Assembly: GCF_042654525.1 (NCBI RefSeq)
Contig: NZ_JBHSGP010000014.1
Location: 496,001 to 560,000, forward strand
Length of the DNA: 64,000 bases
Source of the DNA: Geojedonia litorea
GTDB lineage: Bacteria; Bacteroidota; Bacteroidia; Flavobacteriales; Flavobacteriaceae
Direction of reading: 5' to 3'
Below are positions 36,194 to 45,275 of the stretch, one piece after another. The position numbers and the translations under genes are program-made. Within the stretch, counting starts at the first letter, position 1, and every line of letters begins with the position of its first letter. The notes under the pieces are model-generated. The model had not been told where the DNA came from. It made no database searches and saw nothing but the letters and a program-made list of their open reading frames with translations.

Positions 36194-36877
36194 ATGAGCG
36201 GAATTTTAAATTCTTCGATTGGAAGAAAGTTTGCCATGGCTCTTTCGGCATTCTTCCTAATGATTTTCTTACTACAACATTTTGCTATTAACGTTACATC
36301 GGTATTTAGCGCAGCTGTTTTTAACGAAACATCTCATTTTATGGGAACAAACGCGTTGGTTCAATATGTGTTTCAACCTATTTTATTATTTGGGGTTGTT
36401 TTCCATTTTGTTATGGGATTTGTTTTGGAAATTAAAAACAAGAAGGCACGTCAGGTTTCTTACGCCAAAAACAATGGGGCTGCAAATTCTTCTTGGATGA
36501 GCAGAAACATGATTTGGAGTGGCTTAGCTATATTGGCATTTATGGGTCTTCATTTTTATGATTTTTGGTTCCCAGAAATCAATACCAAATATATTCAAGG
36601 CGATATGTCTGGCTTGTTAGCGGATGGAAGTGGCTATCGCTATTTTGAAGAGTTGCAACATAAATTTTTGAGCCCGGCAAGAGTTGGGATTTATGTGGTT
36701 GCATTCGTTTTTTTAGCATTACACTTATTACATGGTTTTAACTCGGCATTTCAGTCGGTTGGCGCTAATAATAAATATACAAAAGGATTGAAAGGCTTTG
36801 GGAAAGCTTATGCTATTTTAATTCCCATAGGATTTGTAATTATTGCATTATATCACCATTTCAATCATATTTCTTAA
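36194..36877 (+). CDS. sdhC: Succinate dehydrogenase cytochrome b subunit
   Basis: The 227-aa membrane protein has five hydrophobic segments and several helix-embedded histidines (LLQHFAIN, VVFHFVMG, MGLHFYDF, ALHLLHGF, LYHHFNH), as in the single-subunit di-haem anchor of type B succinate:quinone reductases. It anchors the SdhA and SdhB subunits to the cytoplasmic membrane and passes electrons to menaquinone. No sdhD is present, in keeping with the type B form in Bacteroidota. It is the first gene of the operon, 13 nt before sdhA. Confidence 0.94.
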   Translation: MSGILNSSIGRKFAMALSAFFLMIFLLQHFAINVTSVFSAAVFNETSHFMGTNALVQYVFQPILLFGVVFHFVMGFVLEIKNKKARQVSYAKNNGAANSSWMSRNMIWSGLAILAFMGLHFYDFWFPEINTKYIQGDMSGLLADGSGYRYFEELQHKFLSPARVGIYVVAFVFLALHLLHGFNSAFQSVGANNKYTKGLKGFGKAYAILIPIGFVIIALYHHFNHIS

Positions 36878-36890
36878 GACTTAATAAACT

Positions 36891-38903
36891 ATGGCTTTAG
36901 ATTCAAAAATACCAAAAGGTCCAATTGCAGATAAATGGACTAATTATAAAAATCATATTGATCTTGTAAACCCAGCGAATAAGCGTAACATTGATGTTAT
37001 TGTTGTGGGTACAGGATTGGCTGGTGGTTCTGCTGCGGCAACTTTGGCGGAATTGGGATATAATGTTAAAGCATTTTGCTTTCAAGATTCTCCAAGACGT
37101 GCACACTCTATTGCGGCTCAAGGTGGGATTAATGCAGCAAAAAACTATCAAGGTGATGGCGACTCTACATACAGATTATTTTATGATACTGTAAAAGGTG
37201 GTGATTACCGTTCACGTGAAGCCAACGTATATCGTTTGGCCGAGGTGTCCGCTAATATTATTGACCAATGTGTGGCGCAAGGTGTGCCTTTTGCCCGTGA
37301 ATATGGTGGGTTATTAGACAACCGTTCGTTTGGTGGTGTGTTGGTATCAAGAACCTTTTATGCTGCTGGACAAACAGGACAGCAATTATTATTAGGCGCT
37401 TACTCTGCAATGAACCGTCAAATTGGGCGTGGTAAAATTAAAATGTACAACCGACATGAAATGTTAGATGTTGTTGTTGTGGATGGAAAAGCGCGTGGTA
37501 TTATAACACGAAACTTAATTACTGGTGAAATTGAAAGACATTCAGCACATGCTGTGGTTTTAGGAACTGGTGGTTATGGCAACGTATTCTTCTTGTCAAC
37601 CAATGCCATGGGAAGTAATGTAACAGCAGCTTGGAAAGCGCACAAGCGTGGAGCTTATTTTGCCAACCCGTGTTACACTCAAATTCACCCAACATGTATT
37701 CCGGTGTCTGGAGATCATCAGTCTAAACTTACCTTAATGTCTGAATCGCTTCGTAACGATGGACGTATTTGGGTGCCTAAAAAAATGGAAGATGTTTTAG
37801 CTATTAGAAATAAAACATTAAAACCTAAAGATATTGCTGAAGAAGATAGAGATTACTATTTAGAGCGTCGTTATCCTGCCTTTGGTAATTTAGTGCCTCG
37901 TGATGTGGCCTCTCGTGCTGCTAAAGAACGTTGTGACGCTGGCTATGGCGTTAATGCAACTGGCGAGGCAGTATTTTTAGATTTTGCATCTGCCATTACA
38001 CGTTACGGAAAAGAACAAGCTACAGTTAGACACTTAGACGTTAATGACGCTGCTTTAGTGAAGAAATTAGGACAAGAAGTCGTTAAAAATAAATACGGAA
38101 ACTTATTCCAAATGTATGAGAAGATTGTTGATCAAGATCCATACGAAACCCCAATGATGATTTACCCAGCAGTGCATTATACTATGGGAGGCGTTTGGGT
38201 TGATTACAATTTGATGACAACGGTTCCTGGATTGTATTGTATTGGTGAAGCCAACTTCTCTGATCATGGTGCAAACCGTCTTGGAGCTTCGGCACTTATG
38301 CAAGGGTTGGCTGATGGGTACTTCGTATTGCCTTATACCATTGGCGATTACCTTTCAAAAGATATTCGTACCGGAAAAATTCCTACTAATACTCCAGAGT
38401 TTGATGAAGCTGAAAAAAATGTTAGAGATCGTATTAATCACTTAATCAATAACAACGGAACACATTCTGTAGACCACTTCCATAAAAAATTAGGAAAAAT
38501 TATGTGGAACAAAGTTGGTATGTCCCGAAATGCTCAAGGCTTAAAAGAAGCAATTTCAGAAATAAAAGCACTTCGCGAAGAATTCTGGAAAGATGTAAAA
38601 GTTCCAGGAACTAATGAAGAATTTAATGAAGAATTGGCAAAAGCAGGTCGTGTAGCAGACTTTTTAGAATTAGGTGAACTATTTGCAAAAGATGCCTTAC
38701 ATAGAGAAGAATCTTGCGGTGGGCATTTTAGAGAAGAATCTGTTGAAGAAAGTGGCGAACAAAAAGGTGAAGCAAAACGTGACGACGATAATTTTGCATA
38801 CGTAGCCGCTTGGGAATATAAAGGTGAGCCAAGTGACGCCGTATTGCATAAAGAAGAATTAGAGTTTGTGGATATAGAATTAAAACAAAGAAGTTACAAA
38901 TAA
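36891..38903 (+). CDS. sdhA: Succinate dehydrogenase / fumarate reductase flavoprotein subunit
   Basis: The 670-aa flavoprotein has the dinucleotide-binding motif VVGTGLAGGSAAATLAELG, the FAD-linking histidine region RAHSIAAQGGINAAKN and the C-terminal FAD contact region EANFSDHGANRLGASALMQG. Length matches the large Bacteroidota/Epsilonproteobacteria type with an extra C-terminal region. It oxidises succinate to fumarate in the TCA cycle on the cytoplasmic side. Between sdhC and sdhB with 13- and 11-nt gaps. Confidence 0.97.
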   Translation: MALDSKIPKGPIADKWTNYKNHIDLVNPANKRNIDVIVVGTGLAGGSAAATLAELGYNVKAFCFQDSPRRAHSIAAQGGINAAKNYQGDGDSTYRLFYDTVKGGDYRSREANVYRLAEVSANIIDQCVAQGVPFAREYGGLLDNRSFGGVLVSRTFYAAGQTGQQLLLGAYSAMNRQIGRGKIKMYNRHEMLDVVVVDGKARGIITRNLITGEIERHSAHAVVLGTGGYGNVFFLSTNAMGSNVTAAWKAHKRGAYFANPCYTQIHPTCIPVSGDHQSKLTLMSESLRNDGRIWVPKKMEDVLAIRNKTLKPKDIAEEDRDYYLERRYPAFGNLVPRDVASRAAKERCDAGYGVNATGEAVFLDFASAITRYGKEQATVRHLDVNDAALVKKLGQEVVKNKYGNLFQMYEKIVDQDPYETPMMIYPAVHYTMGGVWVDYNLMTTVPGLYCIGEANFSDHGANRLGASALMQGLADGYFVLPYTIGDYLSKDIRTGKIPTNTPEFDEAEKNVRDRINHLINNNGTHSVDHFHKKLGKIMWNKVGMSRNAQGLKEAISEIKALREEFWKDVKVPGTNEEFNEELAKAGRVADFLELGELFAKDALHREESCGGHFREESVEESGEQKGEAKRDDDNFAYVAAWEYKGEPSDAVLHKEELEFVDIELKQRSYK

Positions 38904-38914
38904 TAAGGAAGACT

Positions 38915-39661
38915 ATGAATTTAACGTTAAAAATATGGCGTCAAAAAAGCGCTAACGATAAAGGAAAACTAGTTGATTATAAAATTAATGAGGTCTCTCC
39001 AGATATGTCTTTCCTTGAAATGTTAGACGTTTTAAACGAACAATTAATAAACAAAGGGGAAGACCCAGTTGCATTTGACCATGATTGTCGTGAAGGAATT
39101 TGCGGTATGTGTTCTTTATATATAAATGGTGAAGCACATGGTCCTGACCGAGGTGTAACTACTTGTCAACTACATATGCGTATGTTTAAAGATGGTGATA
39201 CTATTTATATTGAACCATTTAGAGCAACCGCATTTCCTGTTATCAAAGACTTAGTGGTTGATCGTAGTGCTTTTGATCGTATTCAACATGCAGGAGGATT
39301 TATTTCGGTAAACACATCAGGAAATACGATTGATGCTAATGCAATTCCTGTTAACAAACATGACGCAGATGAAGCTTTTGAAGCGGCGACCTGTATTGGA
39401 TGCGGAGCTTGTGTTGCGAGTTGTAAAAACTCATCGGCAATGTTGTTTGTAGGCGCAAAAGTGTCTCAATTTGCATTGTTGCCTCAAGGAAAAGTTGAAG
39501 CCACAGATCGTGTGTTAAACATGGTGAAACAAATGGACGAAGAAGGTTTTGGAAATTGCACTAATACTGGGGCTTGTGAAATAGAATGTCCAAAAGGTAT
39601 TTCTTTAGAAAATATTGCGCGTATGAATCGCGAATATTTAAGTGCTAGTTTAAAAGGCTAA
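38915..39661 (+). CDS. sdhB: Succinate dehydrogenase iron-sulfur subunit
   Basis: The 248-aa protein carries all three cluster motifs: the plant-ferredoxin-like set CREGICGMCSLYINGEAHG with a later Cys, CIGCGACVASCKN and CTNTGACEIECPKGI. It passes electrons from the SdhA flavin to the membrane subunit. It ends the operon, and a strong terminator begins 26 nt later. Confidence 0.97.
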   Translation: MNLTLKIWRQKSANDKGKLVDYKINEVSPDMSFLEMLDVLNEQLINKGEDPVAFDHDCREGICGMCSLYINGEAHGPDRGVTTCQLHMRMFKDGDTIYIEPFRATAFPVIKDLVVDRSAFDRIQHAGGFISVNTSGNTIDANAIPVNKHDADEAFEAATCIGCGACVASCKNSSAMLFVGAKVSQFALLPQGKVEATDRVLNMVKQMDEEGFGNCTNTGACEIECPKGISLENIARMNREYLSASLKG

Positions 39662-39686
39662 ATAATTAAACCATTTATAAAATAAA

Positions 39687-39717
39687 AACCCTTTCTGTTT
39701 CCAGAAAGGGTTTTTTT
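39687..39717 (+). terminator. Intrinsic terminator of sdhCAB (probably bidirectional)
   Basis: The stem AACCCTTTCTG / CAGAAAGGGTT around TTTC (39687-39712) is followed by seven T in total on the plus strand and preceded by AAAATAAAA, so it may also stop transcripts from rpmA. Confidence 0.9.
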
Positions 39718-39744
39718 ATCTCTTATTCAAAAAGAATATGTTTC

Positions 39745-40005
39745 TTAAGCGTCAAAAGGCTCAACAGAAACAAAAGATTTTCCTCCTTTTTTCTTTTCAA
39801 ATTTTACGATACCATCAACTTTAGCATGTAAGGTATGGTCTTTCCCTCCGTACACGTTTTCACCTGGATGGTGTGTATTTCCTCTTTGTCTTACGATAAT
39901 GTTCCCTGCAATAGCAGCTTGACCACCAAAAATTTTAACGCCTAAACGTTTCGATTCTGATTCTCTACCGTTCTTCGAACTTCCGACTCCTTTTTTATGT
40001 GCCAT
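39745..40005 (-). CDS. rpmA: 50S ribosomal protein L27
   Basis: The 86-aa protein is L27, shown by MAHKKGVGSSKNGRESESKR at the N-terminus and GGQAAIAGNIIVRQRG. It sits at the peptidyl-transferase centre of the large subunit. It lacks the longer N-terminal extension that is cleaved in Firmicutes. It is 24 nt after rplU in the usual rplU-rpmA order. Confidence 0.98.
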   Translation of the reverse strand: MAHKKGVGSSKNGRESESKRLGVKIFGGQAAIAGNIIVRQRGNTHHPGENVYGGKDHTLHAKVDGIVKFEKKKGGKSFVSVEPFDA

Positions 40006-40029
40006 TTTATTTCGATTTTAGATGTTTAA

Positions 40030-40566
40030 TTAACTTAAAACTTCAATTAATTCAGCTTTCTTCATTGAAGAATATCCTGAAATTTCTTTTGCTTTTGCCA
40101 TATCTCTTAATTCAGCAACAGTTAATTTACTTAAATCCTGTGTTGCTTCTTCTTTTTTAGCAGCAGGTTTAGTTTCGGCTTTTGGCGCTTCTACTTTTGG
40201 TTCTGCTTTAGCTTTAGGAGCTTCTGTTTTAGCTTTGGTCGCTTTTTTTGCTCCAGAAGCTACAATACTTTCAATTACGATTTCAGAAAGGGCTTGACGG
40301 TGACCATTTTTCTTTTGGTAACCTTTACGTCTTTTCTTCTTGAAAACGATAACTTTATCACCCTTAAGGTGCTTTAAGACTTTTGCACTTACTTGTGCTC
40401 CGTCTATAGCTGGGGCGCCTACAGTGATGTTGTTCCCATCGCCAATTAGAAGTACATTATCAAATGATATTGCTTTACCTTCTTCAGTAGCTAAACGGTG
40501 AACAAACACTTTTTGGTCTTTTACAACTTTAAATTGTTGCCCTGCTATCTCTACAATTGCGTACAT
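40030..40566 (-). CDS. rplU: 50S ribosomal protein L21 with C-terminal SAP/Rho-N-like extension
   Basis: The 178-aa protein begins with the normal L21 (MYAIVEIAGQQFKVVKDQKV ... KRRKGYQKKNGHRQ), about 105 residues. A Lys/Ala/Pro/Glu-rich linker (about 108-143) follows, then a helical segment LSKLTVAELRDMAKAKEISG with YSSMKKAELIEVLS, which looks like a SAP/Rho-N type nucleic-acid-binding motif. Ordinary L21 is about 100-105 residues. Extended L21 occurs in Bacteroidota as I remember. A consensus promoter lies upstream and rpmA downstream. Confidence 0.96.
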   Translation of the reverse strand: MYAIVEIAGQQFKVVKDQKVFVHRLATEEGKAISFDNVLLIGDGNNITVGAPAIDGAQVSAKVLKHLKGDKVIVFKKKRRKGYQKKNGHRQALSEIVIESIVASGAKKATKAKTEAPKAKAEPKVEAPKAETKPAAKKEEATQDLSKLTVAELRDMAKAKEISGYSSMKKAELIEVLS

Positions 40567-40609
40567 AGCGTAACGTTTAAATTAGTTTAATTTCTTTAAA
40601 AAATGAGTG

Positions 40610-40640
40610 CAAATATACGCCTAAATAATTAAACTGCAAA
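40610..40640 (-). promoter_or_regulatory. Promoter of rplU-rpmA
   Basis: On the minus strand TTTG (40640-40637) stands 19 nt before TATATTTG (40617-40610), a full match to the Bacteroidota consensus. The leader is about 40 nt. Confidence 0.78.
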
Positions 40641-40644
40641 CGAT

Positions 40645-41100
40645 TTATGTATTTTGAGAAATATTGTGGCTCTTTTTGAAAATTTGCATAAATGTAAGGG
40701 TAAGTACAACTGTAGAAGCAAGTCCTTCTATAAGTATAATAAAAACAAGAATACCGGCACCCTCTCCATAATTATCAAGCCATTTTCCTAACAGCATTTT
40801 TGTGAATTCTGGATCCAAATGAAACATATATACAGCCATAAATCCTGTAAAAATTATAGTGGCCATAAATCCTGTCAGCAAGCCTGTTTTAAATCCATCA
40901 ACATAAGTAAATGCATCTACAGCGCCCTCCTTAAAGTTCTTAATTGCATAATAGATTCCAGCTGCCATTGCTAATCCATTAAGCACACGTAGCCAAGGGT
41001 TCTCATGTAAACCAAATACTCTTAAGATTAAAAAATAAGCAATTAAAGCCCCAGATATGAAAAGACCATATTTTATAGCGACTGAAAATGAGGTATTCAT
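40645..41100 (-). CDS. DUF4199 membrane protein
   Basis: The 151-aa protein has four hydrophobic segments (about residues 10-27, 36-50, 70-92 and 113-138) and the DUF4199 look: IKYGLFISGALIAYFL at the start and DAFTYVDGFKTGLLTGF before the third helix. Function of the family is unknown. It lies upstream of rplU on the same strand, but rplU has its own promoter just beside the stop codon of this gene (40645), so it need not be cotranscribed. Confidence 0.82.
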   Translation of the reverse strand: MNTSFSVAIKYGLFISGALIAYFLILRVFGLHENPWLRVLNGLAMAAGIYYAIKNFKEGAVDAFTYVDGFKTGLLTGFMATIIFTGFMAVYMFHLDPEFTKMLLGKWLDNYGEGAGILVFIILIEGLASTVVLTLTFMQIFKKSHNISQNT

Positions 41101-41289
41101 AAGTTATGGTTTTTGAAAATTTGTGTTTTAAATTTCGTGAAAAATTGTCTATTTATATAATTTTAGTTGGTTTTTTTTACATTTAATTCAGCACCTCATC
41201 CTTTTCATTCCTTATTTTTGTGAGTATTGTAACATATCCTAATTAATTTAGACTTACAACATTAGTAACAACATAATAAACTTAAACTC

Positions 41290-42612
41290 ATGATTAAAAA
41301 ATGCTTATTTACTTTAAGTGCATTGGTATTACTTATGCCTTTCGTAAACGCTCAACAAGTTGAATTTGAGGAGTATGATCTCGACAATGGTATGCACGTT
41401 ATTTTGCATCAAGATAACACCGCTCCTGTGGTTACAACTTCAGTTATGTACCATGTAGGCGCTAAAGATGAACATCCAGAACGTACTGGATTCGCTCACT
41501 TTTTTGAACATCTTTTGTTTGAAGGCACAAAAAATATTCCTAGAGGAGAATGGTTCACAATTGTTACCTCAAATGGCGGAAGCAATAATGCCAACACTAC
41601 AGATGATAGAACTTACTATTATGAAGTATTTCCTTCTAATAGTGTTGAGTTAGGGCTTTGGATGGAGTCTGAACGCCTGCTGCATCCCATCATTAATCAA
41701 ATTGGGGTTGACACCCAGAATGAAGTAGTAAAGGAAGAAAAACGTTTAAGAGTAGACAATCAGCCTTACGGTAATATACTTGCCGAAATAAAAAAGCTGA
41801 TGTTTAAAGTACATCCTTACAAAGGAACTACTATTGGTGAAATGGCACATTTAGATGCTGCCACACTAGAAGAGTTTCAGGCATTCAACAAAAAATATTA
41901 TGTCCCTAACAATGCCGTACTTGTAGTTGCCGGCGATATAGACAAATCGAAGGTGAAGAAAATGATTCAAGACTATTTTGGACCAATCCCTCGAGGTGCA
42001 GATGTAGTAAGAAATCTTCCAAAAGAAGCTCCAATTACTCAAACCATAAAAGGCACTGCATATGATGCTAATATTCAAATTCCTGCAATTATAGCCGCCT
42101 ACAGAACACCTTCGTTTAAAGACAGAGATGCATATGTACTTGATATGATCTCAAGCTATTTAAGTGGCGGCAAAAGTTCTGTCCTTTATAAAAAATTGGT
42201 AGATGAACAAAAGCAGGCTTTAGCTGTTCAAGCTGTTAACATCAGTCAGGAAGACTATGGCATATATGCCTTATTTGGCTTGCCTTTAGGCGATGTGCCT
42301 TTAACCGATTTATTAGCTGAAATGGACGAAGAGGTTGTTAAAATTCAAAATGAACTCATATCAGAACGCGATTATCAAAAACTTCAAAACCAGTTTGAAA
42401 ATCAATTTGTAAGTTCCAACTCAAGTATTGAGGGCATCGCCAATTCTTTGGCAAGATATTATATGCTTTATGACAATGTCAATTTAATAAATACCGAAAT
42501 AGATATTTACAGATCGATATCACGAGAAGACATTCAAGCAGTTGCCAAAAAATACTTGAATCCAAACCAACGAGTTGTTTTAGAATATTTACCAAAAAAA
42601 GATGATAATTAA
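41290..42612 (+). CDS. M16 zinc peptidase with active-site HxxEH
   Basis: The 440-aa protein has a signal peptide (ending VNAQ) and the M16 metal motif HFFEHLLFEGT near residue 66, then the distal ligand in EVVKEEKRLRVDNQPY. The family degrades peptides inside a closed clam-shell chamber. Bacteroidota often encode a catalytically complete member next to an inactive partner. The next M16 gene starts 1 nt after its stop, so the two are very likely a heterodimer in the periplasm. Confidence 0.93.
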   Translation: MIKKCLFTLSALVLLMPFVNAQQVEFEEYDLDNGMHVILHQDNTAPVVTTSVMYHVGAKDEHPERTGFAHFFEHLLFEGTKNIPRGEWFTIVTSNGGSNNANTTDDRTYYYEVFPSNSVELGLWMESERLLHPIINQIGVDTQNEVVKEEKRLRVDNQPYGNILAEIKKLMFKVHPYKGTTIGEMAHLDAATLEEFQAFNKKYYVPNNAVLVVAGDIDKSKVKKMIQDYFGPIPRGADVVRNLPKEAPITQTIKGTAYDANIQIPAIIAAYRTPSFKDRDAYVLDMISSYLSGGKSSVLYKKLVDEQKQALAVQAVNISQEDYGIYALFGLPLGDVPLTDLLAEMDEEVVKIQNELISERDYQKLQNQFENQFVSSNSSIEGIANSLARYYMLYDNVNLINTEIDIYRSISREDIQAVAKKYLNPNQRVVLEYLPKKDDN

Positions 42613-42613
42613 T

Positions 42614-44677
42614 ATGAAATCCACTTCTATGAAAACAAAAATAATCACATTGACCCTATTGTTTCTAATGGCAGTTGGAGTACATGCACAAATTGATCGT
42701 TCAAAGCAGCCTAAACCAGGTCCAGCTCCAAAAATAGCTTTAGATGTTCCACAAGAATTTGAACTAGAAAATGGTTTAAAAGTATTGGTAGTTGAAAATC
42801 ATAAACTGCCAAGAGTTTCTTATTCGTTAACCATTGATAACAAACCAATGACCGTAGGAGATAAGGCTGGAGTTGAGAGCCTTTTAGGAAGTATGTTAGG
42901 AAACGGTACTACCAATATTCCTAAAAGCGATTTTAATGAAGAAGTTGATTTTCTTGGTGCAAGTCTAGGCTTTAGTTTTAGTGGTGGATTTGCGAGTTCA
43001 CTTTCAAAATATTCAAATCGAATTTTAGAGTTAATGGCTGATGCTGCCATTAATCCTTTACTTACTGAAGAAGAATTTGAAAAGGAAAAGGCCAAGCTTA
43101 TTGAAAGTTTAAAAGCAGAAGAAAAAAGTGTTGAAGCCGTTGCAGGACGCGTAGGAAGAGCCTTATCATACGGAACCAACCACCCTTACGGAGAATTTAC
43201 CACAGAAGCAACAGTAAAAAATGTTAGCTATGCTGATGTTTTAGCATTCTACGACAAATATTTCAACCCGAATAATGCTTATTTAGTTGTAGTTGGAGAT
43301 GTAAAATTTGCTAGCGTTAAGGAACAAATTGAAAACCATTTTGGTGCTTGGAAAAAATCCGTAGAAATTGGCACAACGGTTCCTGATGCAACACCTAACG
43401 CCCAGTATACGCAAGTAAATTTTGTCGATATGCCAAATGCTGTGCAATCTAATATATCACTTACCAACAATATTGATTTAAAAATGAGTGACCCAGATTA
43501 TCACTCCGTTTTAATTGCCAACAAAATATTAGGTGGTGGGTTTAATAGTTATTTAAACATGAATCTTCGTGAAGCACATGGCTATACCTACGGTGCAAGA
43601 TCAAGTATTGACAGTGACAAATACGTTGGGCGATTTACAGCTGGAGCCGCTGTTAGAAATGCAGTTACTGATAGTGCTGTAGTTGAAACATTAAAAGAAA
43701 TTAAACGTATTAAAACAGAACCTGTTGATGCAGAGGCCCTAAAAAATGCCAAAGCTAAATATGTAGGTGATTTTGTTTTAGCTTTAGAGCGACCACAAAC
43801 CATTGCCCGATATGCTTTAAGTATAAAACTTAACAATTTACCTCAAGATTTTTATTCGACTTATTTAGAAAAAATCAATGCGGTAACTGCAGACGACGTT
43901 AATAGAGTCGCCAACAAATATTTTAAGCCTGAAAATGCACGTATTGTTGTAGTAGGTAAGGGTAGTGAAGTTCTAGAGAACTTAGAAAAAACAGGAATTC
44001 CTATAAAATATTTTGATCCTTATGCCAATCCTACCGAAAAACCGAATTATGACATTGCTATGCCTGCAGATATGGATGCCAACAAAGTTTTACAGGCATA
44101 TATTAAAGCCATTGGTGGGCGTGCCGCATTAGATAATGTTAACTCGGTTTCCATGACCGCTGAAGCTGAATTGCAACCAGGTGTTATGATGAATTTAGAG
44201 TTGAAAAAAACAATTAAAAATCAATTGGCACAAGAAATCACTGCTATGGGACAGTCTATCATGAAAACAGTTATTGATGGCGAAACTGGCTATATGGTAA
44301 TGCAAGGTCAAAAAAATGACATGAGTCCTGATGACTTGAAAAAATCGTTATCTGAAACTTCACCTTTCCCTGAAATCAATTATCTAAATAGTGGTGTATC
44401 ACTAGAGAAAATTGAAGATGTAGATGGGGAAAAAGCTTATAAAATTAAAATAGATGAAGAAACTTCCAATTACTACAGTGTTTCAACTGGTTTAAAGATT
44501 AAGGAGGTTAAATCTACCCAAATGGGAGAAAGTTCAACTTACTTTACAGAATATAAAGAGGTTTCCGGAATTAAGTTTCCTTTTAAAATAGGACAAACTT
44601 TTGGACCTAGAAAAATGGATTTTATTGTAAAGGAAGTAAAAATCAATGAAGGCGTTAGTGATGCCGATTTTGACTAA
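42614..44677 (+). CDS. M16-family partner peptidase with extra C-terminal domain
   Basis: From the Met at 42614 the protein is 687 aa; another Met five codons on (42629) starts the signal peptide more directly. The M16 core (about residues 40-480) has no HxxEH motif where the first protein has it, and carries LREAHGYTYGARSSID in the second half, the R/Y motif typical of the inactive partner. After about residue 500 a further beta domain starts with VLQAYIKAIGGRAALDNVNS, resembling LolA-like lipoprotein-carrier folds. It is coupled to the active M16 gene (1-nt gap). I infer that it is the substrate-binding half of the heterodimer. Confidence 0.9.
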   Translation: MKSTSMKTKIITLTLLFLMAVGVHAQIDRSKQPKPGPAPKIALDVPQEFELENGLKVLVVENHKLPRVSYSLTIDNKPMTVGDKAGVESLLGSMLGNGTTNIPKSDFNEEVDFLGASLGFSFSGGFASSLSKYSNRILELMADAAINPLLTEEEFEKEKAKLIESLKAEEKSVEAVAGRVGRALSYGTNHPYGEFTTEATVKNVSYADVLAFYDKYFNPNNAYLVVVGDVKFASVKEQIENHFGAWKKSVEIGTTVPDATPNAQYTQVNFVDMPNAVQSNISLTNNIDLKMSDPDYHSVLIANKILGGGFNSYLNMNLREAHGYTYGARSSIDSDKYVGRFTAGAAVRNAVTDSAVVETLKEIKRIKTEPVDAEALKNAKAKYVGDFVLALERPQTIARYALSIKLNNLPQDFYSTYLEKINAVTADDVNRVANKYFKPENARIVVVGKGSEVLENLEKTGIPIKYFDPYANPTEKPNYDIAMPADMDANKVLQAYIKAIGGRAALDNVNSVSMTAEAELQPGVMMNLELKKTIKNQLAQEITAMGQSIMKTVIDGETGYMVMQGQKNDMSPDDLKKSLSETSPFPEINYLNSGVSLEKIEDVDGEKAYKIKIDEETSNYYSVSTGLKIKEVKSTQMGESSTYFTEYKEVSGIKFPFKIGQTFGPRKMDFIVKEVKINEGVSDADFD

Positions 44678-44701
44678 ATGTTCATAATTTTACAAGTATT
44701 A

Positions 44702-44733
44702 TAAAGCCTGAAACTAACATTTCAGGCTTTTTT
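44702..44733 (+). terminator. Intrinsic terminator of the M16 operon
   Basis: AAAGCCTGAAA and TTTCAGGCTTT form an 11-bp stem around CTAACA, followed by a run of T, 25-30 nt after the stop at 44677. Confidence 0.88.
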
Positions 44734-44825
44734 ATGCAAGCGATTGAAAATCATAAAATTCGTTAAATATCCAGTTCATAAGCTCAATATTTGTTAGATT
44801 TGTTCAAAACTAAACTACTAATTCA

Positions 44826-45218
44826 ATGAATACATTTAAAAATATACTGCTAATTGTCGTTACTTTCACCCTAGTGGTTGCTTGCAAAAATGAAGCAAAA
44901 CCAGAAATTAAGACCATTGAGACTAACGAAACCAGCATGGTAGCAAATACTGTTGACCATGATGCTGTTTATGCCAAAGCAGAGTTTGGTATTGAAGGTA
45001 TGTCGTGTGCTATTGGCTGTGCAAAAACCATTGAGAAAAAACTCGCTAAATTAGACGGTGTAAAGTCTGTTAAAGTAGACTTTAGTAAAGAATTAGCAAT
45101 GGTTGAATATGACCAGGCTAAAATTACACCTGCCACTTTAACTGCTACTGTTTCTAAAGCTGGAGAAGTGTATAAAGTAAAAAACATGAAAACGGTTGAT
45201 GTTTTTTCAAAAGAATAA
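44826..45218 (+). CDS. Exported heavy-metal-associated (HMA) domain lipoprotein
   Basis: The 130-aa protein has a lipobox (FTLVVAC, Cys20) and then one HMA domain: IEGMSCAIGCAKTIEKKLAK with Cys-x3-Cys where copper chaperones have Cys-x2-Cys, followed by DGVKSVKVDFSKELAMVEYD. HMA domains bind Cu(I), Zn or similar metals. Lipid anchoring would put this one in the periplasm or on the surface, unlike cytoplasmic CopZ. The altered cysteine spacing is worth noting for metal choice. It is a single-gene unit between two terminators. Confidence 0.86.
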   Translation: MNTFKNILLIVVTFTLVVACKNEAKPEIKTIETNETSMVANTVDHDAVYAKAEFGIEGMSCAIGCAKTIEKKLAKLDGVKSVKVDFSKELAMVEYDQAKITPATLTATVSKAGEVYKVKNMKTVDVFSKE

Positions 45219-45240
45219 ATAATTAGGTCGCGATTGACTA

Positions 45241-45275
45241 AAAAAAGCCACTCCCTTTATGAGTGGCTTTTTTTA
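45241..45275. terminator. Bidirectional intrinsic terminator
   Basis: GCCACTC / GAGTGGC around CCTTTAT, with an A-run before and a T-run after (45241-45275), lies between the convergent HMA and YciI-like genes. Confidence 0.9.
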
